From Adiantum capillus-veneris (taxonomy: Eukaryota; Streptophyta; Polypodiopsida; Polypodiales; Pteridaceae): DNA of 64,000 nt. The position numbers were made by a program, and so were the translations under genes. The DNA is taken from NCBI GenBank assembly GCA_014529385.2, contig CM043944.1:77271884-77335883 (forward strand), written 5' to 3'. Numbering within the stretch: the stretch's first letter is position 1; every line of letters begins with the position of its first letter. The notes under the pieces are model-generated. The model ran no database searches. It saw only the letters and a list, made by a program, of their open reading frames with translations, and had not been told where the DNA came from. Shown here in pieces: positions 57,471 to 64,000 of this stretch.

Positions 57471-58500
57471 CGGCAATAGGCTGTGTTACTCACCCATACA
57501 GTAAGAAAGTCATGTATTAATCCAATGCTTCTCATTATGCGGAGCAAAGAAGGATTCCATAATCTACTCTTCGAGGAGTAGAAATGTATTTCTGTTGGTC
57601 TATCATGAAAAGTAAACATACAAGAGTATGTTTCAAAACGTGTGGTATACCAAAAATTGAAATTTGATCGAGGAAAGCAACTTGGATTGTTTTAGTCGAC
57701 GGGCTTAGCAAGAAAACACACTCTATGCATGTCAAAAAAACTATTAAGGCACATCAAACGGCAACCCTCTTTAGATCTCAAATTTTCAAGTATCATGGCT
57801 TGCCAACATCCATAGTGTTGGACAAAGATCCTAGAATGAACAGTAATTTCTAGAAGGGTCTCTTTGAGAATCTAGGAAGTAGATTAAATTTCTCTTTCGG
57901 CCTATCATCCACAAATAGATGACCAAAGTGAAATAACTAATCTGATGATTCTTGAATCTACTAAAAGCCTATGTCATGGAAGTAGATCAACGTCCTCAAT
58001 GAGAGAAGTACCTACCTCTTATAGAGTATGCGTACAATGACATTGTACATACTTCTATGGGGAAAGCAACTCTCGGGGTTAAAGAGGGAAGATCCAAAAG
58101 TCCCTTACTACTTAAAGTACATGGGAAGATCTTCGCTCTGCTGCTTATGAATATAGTCGAGACTCACAAGAATCTTTTCAAAGATTAAAGAGGTTATATC
58201 CATCTCAAAGCAAAGGCAAAAGGGCTGCTGCTAATAAGCATAGAGGAGCCTTAGCCTTTAATAAAAATGATTGGGTCTTGCTAAACTTTCTCAAGGCTCG
58301 TCTAAGGAATACTACGGGCAAGAATCCTACGGGCCACCAAGAGTATTATGCTAAACTAGCAAAAAGATACTATGGTCCTTTTTAAATTCTTAAGCCAATC
58401 AACGAGATGGCTAATCAGTTAAAGTTGCCCAACCATTGGCTCATTCACAATGTTAACCATGCGAGCCTACTCAAGCCTTTCAAAGGAGAGCCACAAAAAA
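57471..58500 (+). pseudogene. R5 integrase
   Basis: The zinc region shows YVSKRVVYQKLKFDRGKQ, where both cysteines are replaced (Arg and Tyr). Part of the core with the first Asp is missing or shifted. The second Asp lies in a segment LDKDPRM near 57820. The glutamate segment QSEITN is kept near 57920-57940. The site matching the N1 insertion in R1 is intact at about 58110-58130 (reversed GTAC...). The frame is broken throughout. Confidence 0.85.
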
Positions 58501-58544
58501 AGAACCAATAACTGAGAACTCGCCGGAGATCAAAGATCGAGAAG

Positions 58545-58730
58545 AGGTATTGCAACCCGAATCGATTCTTCGACATGAAGACAAGGTACTAAGAAATGGT
58601 AAGATTATCCAACGATATCTTGTTAAGTTTAAGAATTATCCTTTTAAAGATGCTAGATGGATGCAAGGAACCTAGCTTAAGGATAATATGAACCTTGTCA
58701 ATGCTTACAATGCTAAACTAGAGTAAGCAA
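58545..58730 (+). pseudogene. R5 chromodomain-like segment
   Basis: The frame reads ESILRHEDKVLRNGKIIQRY, then LVKFKNYPFKDARWM. A TAG where chromodomains have a Glu-like position is followed by NLVNAYNAKLE. This is the pattern Y-L-V-K-[FW]-x(n)-W of retroelement chromodomains. It identifies R1, R3 and R5 as chromoviruses. Confidence 0.82.
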
Positions 58731-59085
58731 ATGAAAATTCGTAAAAAATTAACAATGTTTTTGTCTTATAAGACTCATTCTCTTTCTTTTATTGTGATGA
58801 AAATTTAAAAAGTATGCATGCTTAGGATCATGTTTGTGGTGACGACGTCTCCCAAACACCAAGTAAAACTTGTCACTCTACTTTGGAAGCATAATATGGA
58901 CTAAAGATTAGACATGCTTGCGGGCGGCACCTAAGTCTCCCGAGCACCAAATGGATTAGTCATCCATTCTCGAATGATGTCGTAGGGTAAAAAGGGATCA
59001 CCCTCTAAGAAACATGGACTAGTGACTAGGCTTTATCTTCTCTACCTCATAGTCGAGGATGACTATGATTTCAAGAGAGAGGTAA
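58731..59085 (+). other. R5 3' tail
   Basis: Non-coding. A purine-rich stretch (GATTTCAAGAGAGAGGTAA) directly precedes the LTR at 59086. Confidence 0.75.
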
Positions 59086-60743
59086 TGTCATAAAATATAA
59101 TATCTAACTTTACCAAATGATTTTCTCATATTAAAATGATCATTTAATATGGGAAGATAAAAGGGGAACAAGAGTTAGGATATCGATATGTGCTTCTAGA
59201 CCTATCTCAACAAGGGACCAAAAGGAGAATGATTGCATCTCAATAGGGGTCTAAAAGGAGACGGTCTACCAGAGAGCAATGTGCAATAAGTGCTTCTAGA
59301 TTTACCTTAGCAAGGGACCAAGAGGAGAGATGATTACATCTCAATAGGGGTCCAAAAGGAGGTAGTCTATCAAAGAGAAAAGTGCATCTAATGAAGCTTA
59401 CAAGACCTTAGAGTTAGCTTCATTAAAGACCTCCAAAAGTTAGTGTTAAAAAGTCCTTTGACCTTAGGCAACCTTAGGCAAGCTAAGGATCCTACCCAAG
59501 CATGAGGTGCTTTTCGACTTGCTAACTAAAGTGCTTAAAGTATTTGTGGGAACCTTGCCCAAAGCTTGAGGGGATTTTTATGCTTAAATGACTAAGGTTC
59601 TTGAAGTGTTCATTCAAAGATAAACTCTCAAGAGGCATAAAAGTTTCCATGCTTAATTGACTAAGTGTTTGAAGTGTTCAATTCAAACCAAATGACTTCA
59701 GAAGCATAAAAGACACATGTCAAAATCCTCCACATGTGTCCCTCATGATATGCTTGAATCCTATTGGATAGGCTTTAAAGGGGTCCAATGAGAATTTAGA
59801 TGCACAAAAATAAATAATTAAGTTCTTTCTCTCAAAGAAGAAAAAGAGGACACATGTCCAAATGATATAATTAAATAATACAAGAGAGAGAGGGAGAGGG
59901 AGAGAGAGAGAGAGAGAGGTGTGTACCAAGCATGAGAGGGGGTATACTCTCCCACACACACACACACAAGAGAGAGAGGGAGCGGGAGAGAGAGAGAGAG
60001 AGGTGTGTACCAAGCATGAGAGGGGGTATACTCTCCCACACACACACACAAACACACTCATTGTCTGAAGTGCAAAGTGCAAGAGCTCCATCTCCTTCTC
60101 CAAGCTTGTTGAAAAGTTGAGAGCCTACACCAACACTCTTGGCTATGGAATGCAAATCCAACCAAGAGCCCTGCTTCAATGCTTAAGCTTGCCATCTTCT
60201 TCATCTTCATTACTATGCTATTATGCTATGCTAAGCAAGAAGAGTGATGATAAGTGAGGAACTATTTCTTTGTCCTATGAATGATTCTTCTTCCTCTTCC
60301 CTACCCTCATTCCCTGCTAGCTCTCTCCACCTTCGAAGGTGTTTGAGGCCTTGGGACTGAGGCTTGGGATAGTTGATGGTTTTTGCAAAGTTTATGTTAT
60401 GCTCGTAATACATGAAGCTTTCCATCTTCATAGCATCACCAAGGTCACAAGGAACACAAAGATTGTATTGTACCAAGTCTCTCTTGATGGGAGAATTTAT
60501 AATACAAATGGCTTTTGGAGGGGGGACCGGCTCCAAGTAAATCGGGTCCTCAACTATTGTCATGTTCTCTAATACTCTCAATCTTGCAAAAGTATTGTTC
60601 ATGCCAAGTTAATTAAGTACTATGTTCATGTTGCTACCATCAATTAAGTTCACCCTCTATGTTCTCAAAGTGATCTCACAAAAATTCTTATTTGAATTCT
60701 CTTAATTCTGCTATTCTCAAAGTTCATAGGCCATTCCATTACA
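59086..60743 (+). repeat. R5 3' LTR
   Basis: Starts TGTCATAAAATATAATATC and ends CCATTCCATTACA. It contains an 84-base tandem duplication (59919-60086) with GTGTGTACCAAGCATGAG in both copies, absent from the 5' LTR. Confidence 0.92.
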
Positions 60744-60874
60744 GAGAGAGAAAGAGGGCCCTCATGAACCTTGTGTGATTCCCATGACACTCATGCAACT
60801 GAACGTAGATAAACTACAATAAATAGGGAACGATAGATAGACTACATTAGTATGGCTATTAGTAACCCTAAGTC

Positions 60875-60922
<48 letters not shown>

Positions 60923-61278
60923 TTTGATTATACGTACATATGATTCTTCAAGAATGTAGGTTGGTCAATTTTGTTGCTGCTATGCATGCTATTTTATGTA
61001 TTTGCAAAGGTGCTACTTTCTCCGCTTGTAGTCGTGGTATCAAAACACAAACTACACTCTTGGTGATGGGATGTTCATGGAATGGAATTTGACATCAATA
61101 TCAAGTTTATGCAATGATAGGTGCAACCACAAGTACTCAATCCCGAGAGCTAAGTTGTTTCTTCTATTTGTTTTGTCTACATCAAAGAATTTTAAAAGAA
61201 TCTTTTTTCTCTTTATTCTTGTATTGGTAGATATGTAGGAAAGAGTAAGTGGTTGGATATAGGAATTTGGTATGATTT

Positions 61279-61358
<80 letters not shown>

Positions 61359-61428
61359 AGTTTGTCAAAACCTCGAATTTGTATGCAGATTTGCATCTTT
61401 CACCCCGTGCCCGCAAAGCGACACGACA
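60744..61428 (-). repeat. C 3' LTR (at least the first 685 bp)
   Basis: The LTR begins on the minus strand TGTCGTGTCGCTTTGCGGGC. It contains (TC)n at 61281-61354 and another CT tract at 60880-60919. The far end is not recognised. Confidence 0.6.
61281..61354. repeat. (TC)n microsatellite
   Basis: About 37 uninterrupted TC units. Confidence 0.97.
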
Positions 61429-61447
61429 TTCACCCCCTCTAAACCTG
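61429..61447 (-). promoter_or_regulatory. C polypurine tract
   Basis: The minus strand reads GTTTAGAGGGGGTGAA before the LTR. It is almost the same as the tract of A. Confidence 0.75.
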
Positions 61448-61472
61448 CACATTCTTCGATATGTGCCAATCT

Positions 61473-62472
61473 TTAGAAGTTCTCCAAGGTGAATTCATCA
61501 TCAGAAGGCGCACCTTCATTATTTAAATATGTATCTTCAGACATATTGAAGTCTCCATCTCCAATTTGAAGCTCTGCATCCCTTTTCTTATATATTTTGA
61601 CACGTTTTCCCACAATTGGAACCTTTAACTCTGTACCATCCATTTCACATAACTTGTAAGTAGCATTCCCGAAAAGCATGCTTGACCACATAAGGGCCAA
61701 ACCGCCGCTTAACCATTTTTCACATAGTTGTGTATTGACTATCTAGACTGCTATCATAAACAAGAACCCAATCCCCTTCTTGAATAGCTCTTGGTCTTAG
61801 CCTATGTTGTTTGTCAAAAGCATCCTTGTTCGAGCATCTCTCAGTTTTTCCCTTGCATTCTCCACATCCTCATTCCTCCTTTCCAGTTGTTGAATCCTCA
61901 AAGCAAGTAGACCTTCTCTGCTCATCTCCTTATCCCAAGACACTCCATGTAGCTAATGTCTCCTCAAGAGGCATAACAGGTTTTTGGCCATACATCAACT
62001 TTGACGGCATGAACCCTGTAACAGTACTATGTGTGGTACGGTCAGCCCATAAAGCATAGGGTAGCAATCGAGGCCAATCACCAAGATTTCCTTTGCATGC
62101 TTTAGCCAATGCCTTGATAATGGGGGGATATCTCCTCTCACTTTTACCATTTCCTTCTGGGTTATATGCCATAGTGAGAAATAATTTAATACCTAGACGA
62201 GCAAAGAATTCTCCGGCCTCATCAACATCAAGTTCTCCTCTATCTGTGGTAATATTCCCAACATGTCCATATCTGCATATTACATGTTCAAGTAAAAACT
62301 TCCATACCGCACTTGTAGCTTTGGTTAACAAAGCCCTCCCTTCAACCTGGTTTGTCAATCTTCCCTGGCAAGCACAATATACCTCATTTGCCATAATCAT
62401 GTAGGCATTGTAATCAAATTGACTACCCATTTGAAATGCATACACACTGGATATGTTGGATGTAACCCTCAC
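61473..62472 (-). pseudogene. C integrase
   Basis: The core (61930-62472) has the second catalytic Asp in NITTDRGELDVDEAGEFF and the Glu in NPEGNGKSERRYPPII, then LPYALWADRTTHSTVTGFMP and LMYGQKPVMPLEE. After a break the C-terminal domain at 61473-61700 shows GNATYKLCEMDGTELKVPI and an acidic tail. The first catalytic Asp and the zinc domain lie upstream in broken frames (62473-62640). Confidence 0.85.
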
Positions 62473-62645
62473 GGTGCTTTACATTTGAGTACATTTGACA
62501 CATATTACAAGTTTCAACAAAGTGTACCACACCTTTATACATTCCCTTCCACCAACATCGATCTTTGATTTTAGCAAAAGTGGCCCAAATTCCCTATGAC
62601 CTGCCCATAATGACTCGTGGAACTCTTTAAGTACTTGGAGTTATG

Positions 62646-63380
62646 TTACCCTATCACAAACCACTCGTTGAGGGGTTCCTTTCCGCTTCTTTGGATGTTT
62701 CCATAAAAGCCCATCTTGTAAGAAATATCCATAATCCTTTTTGAAGAGGTAAAGAACCTCAAGCCCACGACTTCATCTTTTGAAACCATAGTTTCTTCAT
62801 CATCAAATCTGGCCCTGGACAACATATGAGCTACTGGACTATCCTTACTTGCAATGTGATGAAACTCAGGATTTAACGACTTTACATATGCTGTCCAACG
62901 TAGCATAGCTACATCTGGTGTAGAACAACTTGTGATCATCCCGAGTAATGGCAAGCAATCTATCTCCACTATTATAGAAGCACAAAAAAAGTACTCCTTG
63001 CCTCACCTTAGGGCAGTTGCTATGCCCCAAATTTCCCTTTTTACTTGCGGATATGCTCTCTGCCAGGCACTTAATACTTTGGCACCAAATCTGATAGTAT
63101 ACCTTTTCCCCTCCTCGTCATCTTGTCCAATAGCCCACCCAATACCTGTGGGGCTCATGTCAATCGTCACAATGATTGGCCTTCCGCTTTTGTAGTCTGC
63201 TTTCCTTAATGTAGGAGCCTCTTGTAACATCTTCTTCAGTTTACGAATAGCCTTTGAGTGTTCCTCTTTCCAAACGAATTTTTGTCCCTTTCTGAGCAAC
63301 TGGTATAATACGTCTACAACATGTGAAAAATGGGGTAACCATATCAGGTAAAAAACACACGCACCTACAAATCTTTGCAC
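62646..63380 (-). pseudogene. C RNase H
   Basis: The connection part (RFVGACVFYLIWLPHFSHVV, WKEEHSKAIRKLKKML) is followed by RNase H with VTIDMSPTGIGWAIGQDDEE and REIWGIATALR. After an in-frame TGA at 63003-63005 it continues VEIDCLPLLGM and EFHHIASKDSPVAHMLSRA. The reading frame is constant, broken only by stop codons. Confidence 0.85.
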
Positions 63381-63992
63381 TTATGAAATTGAATTACATG
63401 TCTCTTTCATCATTTGAATAGCATCCACTTTCATAGGGCTGGGTCTTCTACCAGATGGTCCACATAAGTGTCCCACGATCAAGACTTCTTTTACCCCAAA
63501 CATAGACTTTTGGCCTGAGAGTGTAAGGTTGACCTCTTCAAGCCTTGATAATATCCTGTCACAATAAACAATATGGTTAGCCACAAATTGTCTGCACCCC
63601 CTCTTATCTTTGACTTCATCTTTTTCACCCTCTTCACACCCTTTTATCGGCAGATCATCAATAAAAGGCATGGTAACCTGAGGAATGAAATCCTGCAACA
63701 CTTTATTCATCCCATTCATCATGTGAGCACTTGAATTGGTTGCTCCCTATGGCGAAGTATAGATTCTTACTAATCCCAAAGGAGTATGCATGATTGTTAG
63801 ATCCCTACTTTCCATAGCCATTTGAAATTGATCATAGCCTGAATACAAGTCCCCCATGAAATAGATGGCTCTTCCTTCAAAATCATCAACCACTGGACCT
63901 GTTCCCACATTTTTTATAATTACCTTGTTTACCGGCTGCATATCCTGCATGAACCTCAATGTACCATTCTTATTGGGAACCATAAACCACAT
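63381..63992 (-). pseudogene. C reverse transcriptase (partial)
   Basis: RT blocks VPNKNGTLRFMQDMQPVNKV and IYFMGDLYSGYDQFQMA are followed by a TAG at 63747-63749. The same frame goes on with the catalytic motif PFIDDLPIKG and GVKEVLIVGHLCG. A TAA at 63381-63383 ends this part. Both catalytic aspartates are present. Confidence 0.88.
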
Positions 63993-64000
63993 GCTACAAT

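Larger units (their letters stand above)
52382..60743 (+). mobile_element. R5: Ty3/gypsy chromovirus with both LTRs, decayed
   Basis: 8.36 kb with LTRs of 1429 and 1658 bp. A primer site (TTAGTATCAGAG, one base from the initiator-Met form) follows the left LTR. GAGAG flanks both outer ends, a likely target duplication inside a GA repeat. Gag, protease, parts of RT, RNase H, integrase and a chromodomain are recognisable, all damaged. It is the plus-strand relative of R1 and R3. Confidence 0.92.
60744..64000 (-). mobile_element. C: 3' half of a Ty3/gypsy element (continues beyond the window)
   Basis: The minus strand carries RT (partial), RNase H and integrase from right to left. A purine tract (61429-61447) and the beginning of an LTR at 61428, running leftward, follow. 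In-frame stops split the pol frame. The integrase type (TTDRGELD, NPEGNGKSERR) differs from those of R1, R2 and B. The LTR may extend left beyond R5, which seems to have inserted in a GA repeat of this region. Confidence 0.82.

Noticed and set aside
61020-61050. Primer-site-like TGGTATCAAAAC inside the C LTR
   Set aside because: Matches only eight bases of the Met site and has no LTR end or gag next to it.
61052-61492. Glu-Arg and Leu-Ser repeat ORFs near 61300
   Set aside because: They come from the (TC)n tract in the C LTR.

Overview
This window is nuclear DNA of a land plant with a large, retrotransposon-rich genome. One host protein gene can be supported: a pentatricopeptide-repeat (PPR) protein on the minus strand at 46302-48473. 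Nearly everything else is LTR retrotransposon sequence, mostly inserted into other retrotransposons. The PLS-type PPR protein and the plant-type primer binding sites (initiator-Met and Asp tRNA types) fix the kingdom. The PPR style, the many (CT)n/(GA)n tracts and the mixture of Ty3/gypsy lineages would suit a fern or another non-flowering plant, but that is an inference.

Layout. (1) 1-10745: R1, a decayed Ty3/gypsy chromovirus on the minus strand. It is split by N1 (935-6323), an LTR element with no recognisable gene, flanked by TGTAC target duplications. (2) 10746-12768: R2, a fragment of a second gypsy family (RT end, RNase H, integrase) next to part of an LTR. (3) 12769-17392: R3, a relative of R1 that has lost RT, RNase H and integrase. 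(4) 17393-22396: D, a gag fragment with several zinc knuckles, interrupted by T (18403-21522), a copia-like element that carries gag but no pol. (5) 22397-43930: A, a large non-autonomous element with LTRs of about 2.5 and 2.3 kb. It is itself interrupted by B (25946-39843), a 13.9-kb gypsy element with an Asp-tRNA-type primer site and near-identical LTRs. The D sequence seems to resume at 43931. (6) 44231-50100: the PPR gene and its flanks. (7) 50100-51960: remnant of another LTR element, with an LTR shared with R2. (8) 52382-60743: R5, a plus-strand relative of R1 and R3 with both LTRs and a GAGAG target duplication. (9) 60744-64000: C, the 3' half of another gypsy element (minus strand), which runs off the window.

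The target duplications give a clear order: D was invaded by A, and A by B. R1 was invaded by N1, and the matching uninterrupted site survives in R5. No element has an intact polyprotein. Several (N1, T, A, R3) lack pol altogether, so any movement by them would have needed enzymes supplied by another element.

The most unusual content is at the 3' end of B. Downstream of the integrase, in the same reading frame, lies a second retropepsin-like domain with its own DTGA motif. It is followed by a proline-rich segment with four W-[VIA]-P-[KR] motifs. After that come a TATA-type signal and a separate acidic 140-residue ORF. A second oddity is the acidic repeat-bearing protein remnant inside A, which B interrupted without disturbing the reading frame across the target site.
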